A stretch of DNA of 64,000 bases from Eoetvoesia sp035555955 (GTDB lineage: Bacteria > Pseudomonadota > Gammaproteobacteria > Burkholderiales > Burkholderiaceae_B), in NCBI RefSeq assembly GCF_035555955.1, contig NZ_DATMGA010000016.1:186001-250000 (forward strand). The letters are read 5' to 3'. A program made the translations under genes and the position numbers. Below, in pieces: positions 36,065 through 44,600 of this stretch. The stretch's first letter is position 1; each line of letters begins with the position of its first letter. Below the pieces are notes generated by a model, which was given only the letters and a program-made list of their open reading frames with translations, ran no database searches and was not told the origin of the DNA.

Positions 36065-36988
36065 TTATACCGCTGAACGCGTCTTGCGTTCGTTCTCCAG
36101 ATGCACGGCAGCCCGGCGGATCATATCGCAAAAATATTCGACGGCGGGAGTGGGCGGCAGGCCCGAGCGGCGCACCAGGCAAACGGGGGGCTCGGGCAGG
36201 GGTTCTTTGACCTTGATGATGTCCAGCGTGGCGCCGGTCATGGCCAGTTCGGCGAACTGAACAGGCAGGGCGGCCACCATGTCGGTGGTGGTCAGCGCGG
36301 TCAGGAACATCAGCGCCGAGTGCGCGCGCAGGACGAGCTTGGGCTTGGGCAGGCCGTATTGGGCAAACAAGGGGCCCAGTTCTTCCTCGGGCTTGAACGT
36401 GACCGAGGTCGTGACCCATTCGGCATCGACCAGTTCGCTCAGCGAGCGCGCCCCGGCCAGCGGATGGCCTTTCCGGCACAGAATGGCGCGGGTATTGTCG
36501 ACCAGTTTTTCGACAAGCAGGTCCGGCGCCGGCGCGGGCACCAGTATCGGTCCCACGTAGCAGTCGAGCGTGCCGTTTTTCAGCAGCGGCTCTATGGTGG
36601 GAAACAGCCCGTCGCGAACGTTCAGGACCACTTCGGGGTAGCGGGCGCGGAATGCCTTGATCGCATAAGGGAACAGCGCGATCTGGGTAACGGTCGAGAG
36701 GCCTACGTAGACCGAGCCCGTGGCGCTGCCCCGCAGCTGCTCGATTTCTTCCTGGGCGCGCCGGACTTCGTTTTGTATGATCTGGGCGCGGGTCAGGAAA
36801 CGCTGGCCGGTGGGGGTCAGGCTGATTCCCTTGGCCTCCCGGTCGAACAGCGAAACGTCCAGCTCCCGTTCAAGTTCCTGCATGCTGCGGGTCAGCGCCG
36901 ATTGCGCCACGCCAAGATGGCGCGCCGCGGCACGGACGCTGCCGTGTTCGGCAATCGCCAGCAGATTGCGAACTTGAATAAGTTTCAT
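36065..36988 (-). CDS. LysR-type transcriptional regulator 2
   Basis: A 307-residue LysR protein. The winged helix MKLIQVRNLLAIAEHGSVRAAARHLGVAQSALTRSMQELERELDVSLFDRE comes first, then an effector-binding domain. It resembles the regulator at 24249-25223 in both domains (e.g. VTQIALFPYAIKAF compared with VTQITLMPEALQQF), so the two are paralogues. It lies between the VOC-EthD operon and the divergent flavin hydroxylase gene and probably controls one or both. ATG 36988 is taken from the conserved N-terminus. Confidence 0.93.
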   Translation of the reverse strand: MKLIQVRNLLAIAEHGSVRAAARHLGVAQSALTRSMQELERELDVSLFDREAKGISLTPTGQRFLTRAQIIQNEVRRAQEEIEQLRGSATGSVYVGLSTVTQIALFPYAIKAFRARYPEVVLNVRDGLFPTIEPLLKNGTLDCYVGPILVPAPAPDLLVEKLVDNTRAILCRKGHPLAGARSLSELVDAEWVTTSVTFKPEEELGPLFAQYGLPKPKLVLRAHSALMFLTALTTTDMVAALPVQFAELAMTGATLDIIKVKEPLPEPPVCLVRRSGLPPTPAVEYFCDMIRRAAVHLENERKTRSAV

Positions 36989-37208
36989 GATGCCTGTCTC
37001 GTATCGATTGAATCCGGCAAGGGGCGGCGAATTTTGCCCGGGCAAGAACGAACCGTTGCCTGCCTTTATATCTTAGCTGATTAATTCTAGGCATCGTTCG
37101 AAAAGAAATGCCATCTTCTCCGGGCCGGGGGCGCTGGGTATATTCCATCATGAACATCATGGGGGATCGAGTAGCGGCAATCACCGGCGCTATGACGACG
37201 TATAGAAC

Positions 37209-38864
37209 ATGGAAGCAAAACCAGTGAACACGACAACATCCACACGCGTTGAAACGCAGGTCCTTATTGTCGGGGCCGGACCGGTGGGGCAGGGGCTGGC
37301 CATCGAGCTTGGCTTGCATGGCATCGACTGCATGGTCATCGACAAGAACGAGCGCGTCGGCACGGCGCCCCGCGCAAAAACCACCAATATCCGCACGCGC
37401 GAGCATTTCCGGCGCTGGGGCATTGCCGAGGCATTGCGCGAAGCTTCTCCGCTGGGCATTTATTATCCGTCCAACGTCATCTTTACCACGCGGCTTTCCG
37501 GCTACCAGTTGGCCCGGTTCGACAATGCCTTGTATTGCGGCACGGGACGCAGTCCGCTGTACTCCGAGCATGCGCAATGGATTCCCCAATATACGGTCGA
37601 GCAAATCATGCGCGACCGCCTTGCCACCCTGCCTTCCGTGAGCCTGAAGCTGCAATGCGAACTGCTCAGGTTCGAACAGCACGAAGACCATGTGGTCGCT
37701 CATCTGGACGATGCGAAGAACGGCATGGCCATGGAGGTCAGGGCGCAGTATCTTATCGGATGCGACGGTCCGCGCAGCCTTGTTCGCGAGACCATCGGCG
37801 CGAAGCTCGAAGGCACTTACGGCCTGTCCAGGAACTACAACTTTGTATTCAGGGCGCCCGGGCTGGCCAAGGCGCATCATCACGGCCCGGCCATCATGTA
37901 CTGGCAGGTCAACAGCGACGTGCCCAGCCTGATCGGTCCCATGGACACCGGCGATCGCTGGTTCTTCATGCCAACGGGCCTGGCGCCCGGCGTGCACATC
38001 ACCAAGGAAGAAGCGCCCGCTCTTATCCGCAAGGCAACAGGCATCGACCTGCCCTACGAAATCATCAGCGCGGACGAATGGACGGCAAGCCGGCTGCTGG
38101 CCACCCATTATCGCGACCGGCGCGTTTTCCTGGCCGGCGATGCGGCGCACATGCATCCGCCTTTTGGCGGCTTCGGCATGAACATGGGCGTGGGCGACGC
38201 GGTCGACCTGGGCTGGAAGCTGGCGGCCGTGCTGCAGGGCTGGGGCGGCGCAAAGCTGCTGGATAGCTACGAGCGCGAACGCCGTCCGGTGCACCTTCAT
38301 GTCATGGACGAAGCGACCAACAATCACAGCCTCATGAGCAATGCCCTGCTGGAAAGCGGCATCGAGGACGATACGCCCCAGGGCGAGGCAACGCGCGAGC
38401 ATGCCGGCCGGCGCATCCAGGCGGGCAAGCTGTCAGAGTTCTATACGCTTGGCACCATCCTGGGCGATTGCTACGCCGATTCGCCGGTGGTCGATCGCAG
38501 CGGCTACGCCAAGCCCGACGACGCCAAGCGCGATTTCCTCAACTATATTCCCTGTTCCGAACCGGGCTATCGCGCGCCGCACGCGTGGCTGCACGACGGC
38601 AGCTCGCTGTACGACCATTTCGGGTCCGGCCTGACTCTGCTGGTTTCGGCGCCGCAAGGCGAAGCCTCGGTCGCGGCGATCACCGCCGACGCGGCACGCC
38701 TGAATATCCCGCTTACGGTGATCCGGCCCGAGATCGGAGCCATTCATGGCCTGTACCCCCGCGCCCTGACCCTTATCAGGACGGATCAGCACATAGCCTG
38801 GGCTGGCGATACATGGCCCGCGGGTGGCAAGGCGCTGGCCGTGGCTGTGGGGCTCGATGCTTGA
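37209..38864 (+). CDS. FAD-dependent aromatic monooxygenase (PheA/TfdB/MhpA class)
   Basis: Single-component flavin hydroxylase acting on a phenolic ring with NAD(P)H and O2. The 551-residue protein has the Rossmann GxGxxG at VLIVGAGPVGQGLAIEL, the middle motif ending GCDGPRSLVRETIG, and the FAD ribityl-binding RRVFLAGDAAHMHPPFGGFGMNMGVGDAVDLGWKLAA. The thioredoxin-like C-terminal domain seen in the phenol-hydroxylase class is present. The start lacks a clear ribosome-binding site, so a start 15 bp further in (GTG) is not excluded. It is divergent from LysR 2 and followed 80 bp later by a Rieske oxygenase gene. Confidence 0.92.
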   Translation: MEAKPVNTTTSTRVETQVLIVGAGPVGQGLAIELGLHGIDCMVIDKNERVGTAPRAKTTNIRTREHFRRWGIAEALREASPLGIYYPSNVIFTTRLSGYQLARFDNALYCGTGRSPLYSEHAQWIPQYTVEQIMRDRLATLPSVSLKLQCELLRFEQHEDHVVAHLDDAKNGMAMEVRAQYLIGCDGPRSLVRETIGAKLEGTYGLSRNYNFVFRAPGLAKAHHHGPAIMYWQVNSDVPSLIGPMDTGDRWFFMPTGLAPGVHITKEEAPALIRKATGIDLPYEIISADEWTASRLLATHYRDRRVFLAGDAAHMHPPFGGFGMNMGVGDAVDLGWKLAAVLQGWGGAKLLDSYERERRPVHLHVMDEATNNHSLMSNALLESGIEDDTPQGEATREHAGRRIQAGKLSEFYTLGTILGDCYADSPVVDRSGYAKPDDAKRDFLNYIPCSEPGYRAPHAWLHDGSSLYDHFGSGLTLLVSAPQGEASVAAITADAARLNIPLTVIRPEIGAIHGLYPRALTLIRTDQHIAWAGDTWPAGGKALAVAVGLDA

Positions 38865-38944
38865 ACTGATTATTGTATAGCCGGCCTGTCAGTCGAAAAA
38901 CATAACAAGGACTGCGGCAGGCCTTATGGAGAATGGAGACAAAC

Positions 38945-39997
38945 ATGACTTATCTACGTAATGCGTGGTATGCGGCGGCCTGGGACAACGAAGTTGCCGC
39001 GGGGCAGCTTTTGGGCCGCACTTTTCTGGATCAGCCTGTCGTGCTGTATCGCGACGAGGCCGGCAAGCCCGTTGCGCTTGCCGACCGCTGCCCGCACCGG
39101 TTCGCGCCTTTGTCCAAGGGCAAGATCATCGACAATGCCATCCAGTGCCCGTATCACGGTCTGCGTTTCGGGGCCTCCGGCGCCTGTGTGCACAACCCTC
39201 ACGGTTCCATTCCCAGGGCCGCGTACGTGGCCTCGTTTCCCTTGTTGGAAAAGTACGGCCTGATCTGGATATGGATGGGCGACCCCGACAAGGCCGACCC
39301 GGCCAAGCTGCCCGACTTCAGCATCATCGCCGATCACGACAACTATGCAATTGTGAATGGCTACCTCAAGATCGAGGCCAACTACCAGTTGGTCACCGAC
39401 AACCTGCTCGATCTCAGTCATGCGCAGTTCGTGCACACCTTCATCGGCAATTCCGATTCCAGCGACCGCAACACCTTCGAGATGAAGGTGGAGGGCAGCA
39501 CGGTCTGGGCCTACAACAACATGCCCGGCGAGCCGCCCACCAAGCTGTGGCAACTGATGTGGAAAAGCACGGCCAAAGTGGGCGACAGGCGCGCCAACAT
39601 GCGCTGGGACGCGCCTTCGCACTTGCTGCTGGATGTGGGCTTTACCGATTGCGGCCGCCCCACGTCCGAAGGTCCCTCCATGCCCAGCGCGCACATCCTC
39701 ACCCCCGAAACAGAAAAAAAGACTCATTATTTCTGGGCGGCGGCGCGCGACACCATGCGGGACGACGAGGAACTGAGCAAAATCATCTGGAAGGGCATCG
39801 ACGGCGCCTTCCGCCTGGAAGACGAACCCATGATCGAGGACTGCCAGGCCCGCATGCAAACCGCCGACCTCATGTCGCTGAACCCGGTCATGCTGACCAC
39901 CGACGCGGCCGCCATCCGCGCACGGCGGGTGCTGGCGATGCTGGTCGAGCAGGAGCAGTCGGCTGACTCTACCGCCTCGGCAGCCGCGGCTTCCTGA
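38945..39997 (+). CDS. Rieske non-heme iron oxygenase, VanA-like terminal oxygenase
   Basis: Terminal component of an aromatic O-demethylase or hydroxylase. In the 350-residue protein the Rieske centre is Cys49-Pro-His51 and Cys68-x2-His71, and the mononuclear iron site lies in DNLLDLSHAQFVHTF. It aligns with the VanA family in length and C-terminal layout (see also 57753-58799). The start at 38945 is preferred because GGAGAC precedes it. No reductase gene is adjacent; the VanB-like reductase at 58885 is a possible partner. A strong terminator follows. Confidence 0.93.
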   Translation: MTYLRNAWYAAAWDNEVAAGQLLGRTFLDQPVVLYRDEAGKPVALADRCPHRFAPLSKGKIIDNAIQCPYHGLRFGASGACVHNPHGSIPRAAYVASFPLLEKYGLIWIWMGDPDKADPAKLPDFSIIADHDNYAIVNGYLKIEANYQLVTDNLLDLSHAQFVHTFIGNSDSSDRNTFEMKVEGSTVWAYNNMPGEPPTKLWQLMWKSTAKVGDRRANMRWDAPSHLLLDVGFTDCGRPTSEGPSMPSAHILTPETEKKTHYFWAAARDTMRDDEELSKIIWKGIDGAFRLEDEPMIEDCQARMQTADLMSLNPVMLTTDAAAIRARRVLAMLVEQEQSADSTASAAAAS

Positions 39998-40014
39998 CGG
40001 CCGTCACGATATCA

Positions 40015-40043
40015 GGCCCTGGATGCACCAGGGCCTTTTTTTT
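40015..40043 (+). terminator. Rho-independent terminator after the Rieske oxygenase gene
   Basis: GGCCCTGG-ATGCA-CCAGGGCC (40015-40035) followed by eight T. It is an 8-bp perfect stem 18 bp after the stop and ends the hydroxylase-oxygenase transcription unit before the TetR promoter. Confidence 0.9.
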
Positions 40044-40053
40044 GGCATGGATG

Positions 40054-40083
40054 TTGACTGATTGATCAGTCAGTGCCTATACT
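40054..40083 (+). promoter_or_regulatory. tetR-TRAP promoter with a perfect operator between -35 and -10
   Basis: A -35-like TTGACT (40054-40059) and -10-like TATACT (40078-40083) are 18 bp apart. Across them lies TGACTGAT-TG-ATCAGTCA (40055-40072), a perfect inverted repeat with 8-bp arms. A repressor there would block RNA polymerase directly; the TetR protein encoded 41 bp downstream is the expected ligand. Confidence 0.75.
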
Positions 40084-40123
40084 GCGGAAAAAATGATGTT
40101 TTGCCAGAGTCGAGGAGAACGGT

Positions 40124-40768
40124 TTGCCCGAGCAGAACGCCAGCCAGAGCATTTTGGATGCCGCCGAGCGCATATTCGCGCTGCACGGATTCGAGGGCGC
40201 CAGCATGCGCCAGATATCCGTCGAAGCCGGGGTGGCCCAGGCCTTGCTCCATTACCATTTCGGCACCAAGGAAAAACTGTACGAGGCCATGTTCTCCCGG
40301 CGCTCCGACGCCATCAACACCGAACGGGCCGCGCGCCTGGATGTGCTGTTTGCGGCAGGCGGCGAACAACTGCCATCGCTGGCAAGCCTGCTGGAAGCTC
40401 TTTTCCGGCCGACCGTCGAGTTCGGTCACGAAGGGCAGGCCGGCAATATGTTTTCCCGGGTGCTGGCCGCTACCGCCAATGCCGACGACGAGCGCTCGCG
40501 CGCCCTCATCGCGACCCATTACGACGCCATAGCGCAGCGCTTCATCGATGCTTTCCAGCGGGTCGTGCCGGGCCTGAAGCCTTCGGACGCCGTCTGGTCG
40601 TATATGTTCGCCATCGGCGTGGGCATGACCATGATGGCCGCCACGGGCCGGGCGGGACGGCTGTCGGGCGGCGTCTGCAACGACAGCGACGTCGATGCCG
40701 TCATGGCGAGAATCGTGCCTTTCATTTCTGCTGGTATCGAAGCCTTGACTTCGCATTCATCAACGTAA
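40124..40768 (+). CDS. TetR family transcriptional regulator 1
   Basis: A 214-residue repressor. The N-terminal helix-turn-helix (residues 8-52) reads SILDAAERIFALHGFEGASMRQISVEAGVAQALLHYHFGTKEKLYEAMF, a textbook TetR domain. A helical ligand domain follows. It is the first gene of the TRAP transporter cluster and has a perfect palindromic operator in its own promoter, so self-control together with the transporter genes is likely. The start codon reads TTG; an alternative is not obvious. Confidence 0.92.
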   Translation: MPEQNASQSILDAAERIFALHGFEGASMRQISVEAGVAQALLHYHFGTKEKLYEAMFSRRSDAINTERAARLDVLFAAGGEQLPSLASLLEALFRPTVEFGHEGQAGNMFSRVLAATANADDERSRALIATHYDAIAQRFIDAFQRVVPGLKPSDAVWSYMFAIGVGMTMMAATGRAGRLSGGVCNDSDVDAVMARIVPFISAGIEALTSHSST

Positions 40769-40810
40769 ACCGGACCAATCCGGTACAACAACTCGAAAGG
40801 GGACAAGCAC

Positions 40811-41869
40811 ATGCGTATTCTGCAATCGACCGCTCTGGCGGCCATTCTTGCCGCGGCGTCATTGGCGGCTCAGGCCAAGACGATTACCGTGACTCTCGTC
40901 AATGGCCATCCGCCGGTATTCCGCTGGGTAAAGCACTTGCAGCAAAGTTTTGTGCCCGCGGTGGACAAGGCGCTGGAGGGCTCGGGCATTACCGTCGAGT
41001 GGAAGCAGCAATACGGCGGCTCGCTTGCCAAGGTGGGCGAAGAACTGGAGGCCGCCCAGGAAGGCGTGGCCGATGTGGCCTTGGTGCCGACCATATTCGA
41101 ATTGTCCAAGATGCCGCTGCAGAACATCACCTACTACACGCCCTTCGTGTCGTCGGATCCCGGCATCGTGACCAAGGCGGTGGAAGATGTGCAAAGCAAG
41201 ACGCCGGCCATGATGCAGGCCTGGGAGGACAACGACGTCGTCTACATCGGGGGCGGTTTTGCGCTTGACGATTACCTGCTGTTCACCAAATTCCCCGTAA
41301 AAAGCCTGGACGACCTGAAAGGGCGCAAAATCGGCACCCCGGGCCCGTCCATCAACTGGGTCAAGGGCACCGGCGCGGTCGGCGTGGCGGGCAACCTTAC
41401 GGAATATTACAACGCCCTGCAGACCGGGCTATACGATGGCGTCGTGACTTTCGCCACGGCGGCGCTGCCGGCGAAGATCCAGGAAGTCGCGCCTTACATC
41501 ACCCGTATCGGCTACGGGGCGCAGTACGCCGGCGGCATCGCCGTCAACAAGGACTGGTACGAAGCGCAGCCCAAGGCCTTGCAGCAGGCCCTGGCGGCCG
41601 GAGCCAGACAGTTCGGCACGGCCTACCTCGACGATTTGCGCCAGGCAACGAAAGCGGCCCTCGAAACCCTGGTCAAGAACGGCGGAGTGCTCAATGCCGA
41701 CTCCGAGGCTTTGGGCAAGGCCTACGCCAAGGTCATGGAGAATCCGGCCAGGCTTTGGGTAACCGAGCTTGAACGCCAGAAGCTGCCGGCCCGCCAGGTG
41801 CTTGGAAGCTATATGCAAGAGGTCAAGGCGGCGGGAGCCCATCCGATCCGCGACTGGGCCAGCGAATAA
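40811..41869 (+). CDS. TRAP transporter substrate-binding protein (DctP family)
   Basis: Periplasmic receptor of a TRAP carboxylate importer. The 352-residue protein has a Sec signal peptide ending LAAQA-K (residue 22), then TITVTLVNGHPPVFRWVKHL. It has the TRAP core LKGRKIGTPGPSINWVKGTGAVGVAGNLTEYYNALQTGLYDGVV, including the Arg/Lys-rich strand that binds the carboxylate. It follows tetR by 42 bp with AAAGGGG before the ATG, and the DctQ and DctM genes come next. The ligand is an organic acid that cannot be named from sequence. Confidence 0.93.
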   Translation: MRILQSTALAAILAAASLAAQAKTITVTLVNGHPPVFRWVKHLQQSFVPAVDKALEGSGITVEWKQQYGGSLAKVGEELEAAQEGVADVALVPTIFELSKMPLQNITYYTPFVSSDPGIVTKAVEDVQSKTPAMMQAWEDNDVVYIGGGFALDDYLLFTKFPVKSLDDLKGRKIGTPGPSINWVKGTGAVGVAGNLTEYYNALQTGLYDGVVTFATAALPAKIQEVAPYITRIGYGAQYAGGIAVNKDWYEAQPKALQQALAAGARQFGTAYLDDLRQATKAALETLVKNGGVLNADSEALGKAYAKVMENPARLWVTELERQKLPARQVLGSYMQEVKAAGAHPIRDWASE

Positions 41870-41898
41870 GCCGGCGGGCTTGCTGAACGGAGACCATC

Positions 41899-42480
41899 AT
41901 GGCTGAAACCCCCGATGCGCTTCCGGGGGAAGGAGATTTTCTTCCTCCCGTCGATCATCCCGCATTGCGTTTGCTGGATGCCTTTACCTCCCTATTGAAT
42001 GTCGGCGGCACGCTGCTCATTGTCGCGGTAATGCTGGCGATCAACTCCGACGTGCTTAGCCGCAGCCTGTTCGGCCGGCCGGTTTCGGGTGTGCCCGAAC
42101 TGGTCAGCATGTCGATCGTGGCCATCGTATTCCTGCAGGTGGCGCATGCCTTGCGATCGGGCGGCCTGACCCGCGCGGAAGTCCTGATGGACAGGCTGCC
42201 GCTGCGGGCACAGGCGGCACTCGAGACCCTTTACTGCGCGGCCGGCGCCTGGTTGTGCGTGGTGCTGTTCAACGGGCTGTTGCCGTTGTTCTTCCGGGTC
42301 TGGACGCGCAATGTCTATGTCGGCAATATCGGCGACTTCAGCGCGCCGCTCTGGCCGGTGCGCCTCATCATGCTGATTGGGGTCGCCGCCTTGGGCGTGC
42401 AGTTCGCGGTGCGGGCCATCCGGGCCCTCCTGGTCGTCTGCAAGCGCCGTCCAGCCTACATTGCGCAGGAGCAATCATGA
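41899..42480 (+). CDS. TRAP transporter small membrane subunit (DctQ family)
   Basis: A 193-residue protein with four hydrophobic helices. Between them VLSRSLFGRPVSGVPELVSMSIVAIVFLQVAHALRSGG is the DctQ signature region. Its TGA overlaps the DctM ATG by 4 bp, so the two membrane subunits are coupled. A polar 35-residue N-terminus precedes the first helix. Confidence 0.91.
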   Translation: MAETPDALPGEGDFLPPVDHPALRLLDAFTSLLNVGGTLLIVAVMLAINSDVLSRSLFGRPVSGVPELVSMSIVAIVFLQVAHALRSGGLTRAEVLMDRLPLRAQAALETLYCAAGAWLCVVLFNGLLPLFFRVWTRNVYVGNIGDFSAPLWPVRLIMLIGVAALGVQFAVRAIRALLVVCKRRPAYIAQEQS

Positions 42481-43787
42481 GCGACCTGATGATAGGGGCC
42501 TTGGCCCTGCTTGGCATGGTTGGCCTCATTTATGCCGGCATGCATGTGGCGATTGCGCTTGCGCTGTGTTCCTTTCTGGGCGTGTTCGCGATCAAGGGCA
42601 GTTCGGTGCTGGCCGGGCGCATGCTGGCGCTGGCCGCTTCCGAGTCCATCGATTCGTATATCTTCGGTGTCGTGCCGTTGTTCGTGCTGATGGGTTTCGT
42701 GGTGTCGCAGGCCGACATAGGACGGGATGCCTTCGATGTGGCCAACCGCATGCTGGGCCGCATCAAGGGCGGCCTTGGCATTGCGACCGTCGGCGCCAAT
42801 GCCATTTTTGCGGCAATTACCGGCATTTCCATTGCCTCGGCAGCGGTATTCACCCGGGTCGCCGTGCCCGAGATGCTGCGCCATGGTTATTCCAAGCGGT
42901 TTGCATACGGAATCGTCGCGGGCAGTTCCGTGCTGGGCATGCTGATTCCTCCCAGCCTGCTGCTTATTCTCTACGGCATTCTCACCGAAGAGTCGGTTGG
43001 CGACTTGTTTCTGGCAGGCATCGTGCCCGGCATGATTCTGGCCATTGCTTTCGGGGCCGGCGTCTATGTCATGGCGCGGCGCTGGCCGGCGTTCTCGGGC
43101 AGCGGCATTACGGAAAACGACACGCCGCTTTCCCTGGGCGCCATGCTGGGCAAGATCGCTCCCATCGTGATCTTGATCGCCCTGGTTCTGGGCGGCATCT
43201 ATGGCGGGTTCTTTACGCCGACGGAAGCGGGCGGGGTCGGCGCGCTCGGCGCGATAATCATCGGCTTCTTCCGCCGCGCGCTGCCCGCCGGGCGTATCTG
43301 GAAGGTGCTGGCCGATACCGGGCAGGTAACCGCGGCCATCTGTTTTCTGATCATTGCCGCAAGCATGTATTCCCGCATGCTTTCCCTTAGCGGCCTGCCC
43401 GAATACCTGAGCATGGCCATTGCGGCAAGCGACATCGGCTACTGGGGCGTCATCGTGGCCTATGTGGTGCTGATTATTGCGATGGGCACAATACTGGACA
43501 GCTCATCCATATTGCTCATCGTCGTTCCGTTGTTCTTTCACATCATGAAGACGCTGGGCATCGACCCCGTATGGTTCGGCATCGTCACCGTCATCGCCGT
43601 CGAGGTGGGCTTGCTGACGCCGCCGTTCGGCTTGTCGGTGTATGTCATCAAGGGCACTTCGCCCGACCGCAGCCTGAAGCTGGGCGAGATATTCACCGGC
43701 GCCATGCCTTTCGCAGCCATCATGGTGGCGGTTCTGGTTTTGATCATCATTTTCCCCACACTTGCCGTCGGCGTTCTGGGACGCTGA
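42477..43787 (+). CDS. TRAP transporter large permease (DctM family)
   Basis: A 436-residue, about 12-helix sodium-coupled permease. Typical motifs include VVPLFVLMGFVVSQADIGRDAFD, GAVAGSS-like IVAGSSVLGMLIPPSLLLILYGILTEESVGDLFLAGIVPG, and LLTPPFGLSVYVIKG. It starts inside the DctQ stop. It completes the three-part importer, whose genes continue into a cyclase gene 15 bp later, implying one operon for uptake and degradation. Confidence 0.94.
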   Translation: MSDLMIGALALLGMVGLIYAGMHVAIALALCSFLGVFAIKGSSVLAGRMLALAASESIDSYIFGVVPLFVLMGFVVSQADIGRDAFDVANRMLGRIKGGLGIATVGANAIFAAITGISIASAAVFTRVAVPEMLRHGYSKRFAYGIVAGSSVLGMLIPPSLLLILYGILTEESVGDLFLAGIVPGMILAIAFGAGVYVMARRWPAFSGSGITENDTPLSLGAMLGKIAPIVILIALVLGGIYGGFFTPTEAGGVGALGAIIIGFFRRALPAGRIWKVLADTGQVTAAICFLIIAASMYSRMLSLSGLPEYLSMAIAASDIGYWGVIVAYVVLIIAMGTILDSSSILLIVVPLFFHIMKTLGIDPVWFGIVTVIAVEVGLLTPPFGLSVYVIKGTSPDRSLKLGEIFTGAMPFAAIMVAVLVLIIIFPTLAVGVLGR

Positions 43788-43802
43788 TCCAGGAGACCAT
43801 TC

Positions 43803-44579
43803 ATGCCACGCCGCATTATCGATATTTCGGTGTCCCTCGATTCGGATATCGCCTCGGATCCGCCGGGCCACATGCCCGAGGTCAAGTACTTCAACCACCA
43901 TGCCACGGCGGAGAACGTCGTCTCGTTCTTTCCCGGGGCAAAAGTCGAAGACCTGCCGGGTGGCGAGGGGTGGGCCATAGAAAGGCTCAACGTGTCCACC
44001 CACAATGGCACCCACCTGGACGCTCCCTATCACTTTCATTCGACCATGGACAACGGCCAGCGGGCCATCACCATCGACGAAGTGCCGCTGGAATGGTGCT
44101 TCAATCCGGGCGTGAAGCTTGATTTCCGGCATCTTCCCGACGGCCATGTGGTCACCGCCGCCGAAGTCGAGGCCGAACTGGCGCGCATCGGCCATACGCT
44201 CAAGCCGTACGATATTGTCGTGGTCAATACCGCGGCCGGCGCGCGCTATGGGCAGCCGGACTATGTTTCAGCCGGATGCGGCATGGGCGACGAGGCCACG
44301 CTTTACCTGACCGAGCGCGGCGTGCGGGTCACGGGCACCGACGCCTGGAGCTGGGATGCGCCCTTCGTGCATACGGCCAAGCGCTTTGCCGAAAACCACG
44401 ACGCCTCCATCATCTGGGAGGGGCACCGCGCCGGCATGAAGCGCGCCTATTGCCATCTGGAAAAACTCGGCAACCTGCACAGCCTGCCTCCGAATGGTTT
44501 CATGATCGCCTGCTTTCCGTACAAGATACGCGGCGCCTCGGCCGGGTTTACCCGCGCGGTAGCCATATTCGAAGACTAA
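43803..44579 (+). CDS. Cyclase family protein (kynurenine-formamidase-like metal hydrolase)
   Basis: A 258-residue member of the cyclase/arylformamidase family. The metal-binding motif HNGTHLDAPYHF (near residue 65), the conserved WSWDAPF segment and the C-terminal catalytic His/Glu region are visible. These enzymes hydrolyse N-formyl or ester/lactone-type substrates. Genomic context between a TRAP importer and a BKACE enzyme suggests a role in breaking down the imported acid. AGGAGA precedes the ATG. Confidence 0.88.
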   Translation: MPRRIIDISVSLDSDIASDPPGHMPEVKYFNHHATAENVVSFFPGAKVEDLPGGEGWAIERLNVSTHNGTHLDAPYHFHSTMDNGQRAITIDEVPLEWCFNPGVKLDFRHLPDGHVVTAAEVEAELARIGHTLKPYDIVVVNTAAGARYGQPDYVSAGCGMGDEATLYLTERGVRVTGTDAWSWDAPFVHTAKRFAENHDASIIWEGHRAGMKRAYCHLEKLGNLHSLPPNGFMIACFPYKIRGASAGFTRAVAIFED

Positions 44580-44600
44580 GCCATTCACAAGGAGCCAACC

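Noticed and set aside
37150..37227. A 25-codon frame overlapping the flavin hydroxylase start
   Set aside because: No ribosome-binding site and no supporting pattern; could be chance in the divergent promoter.
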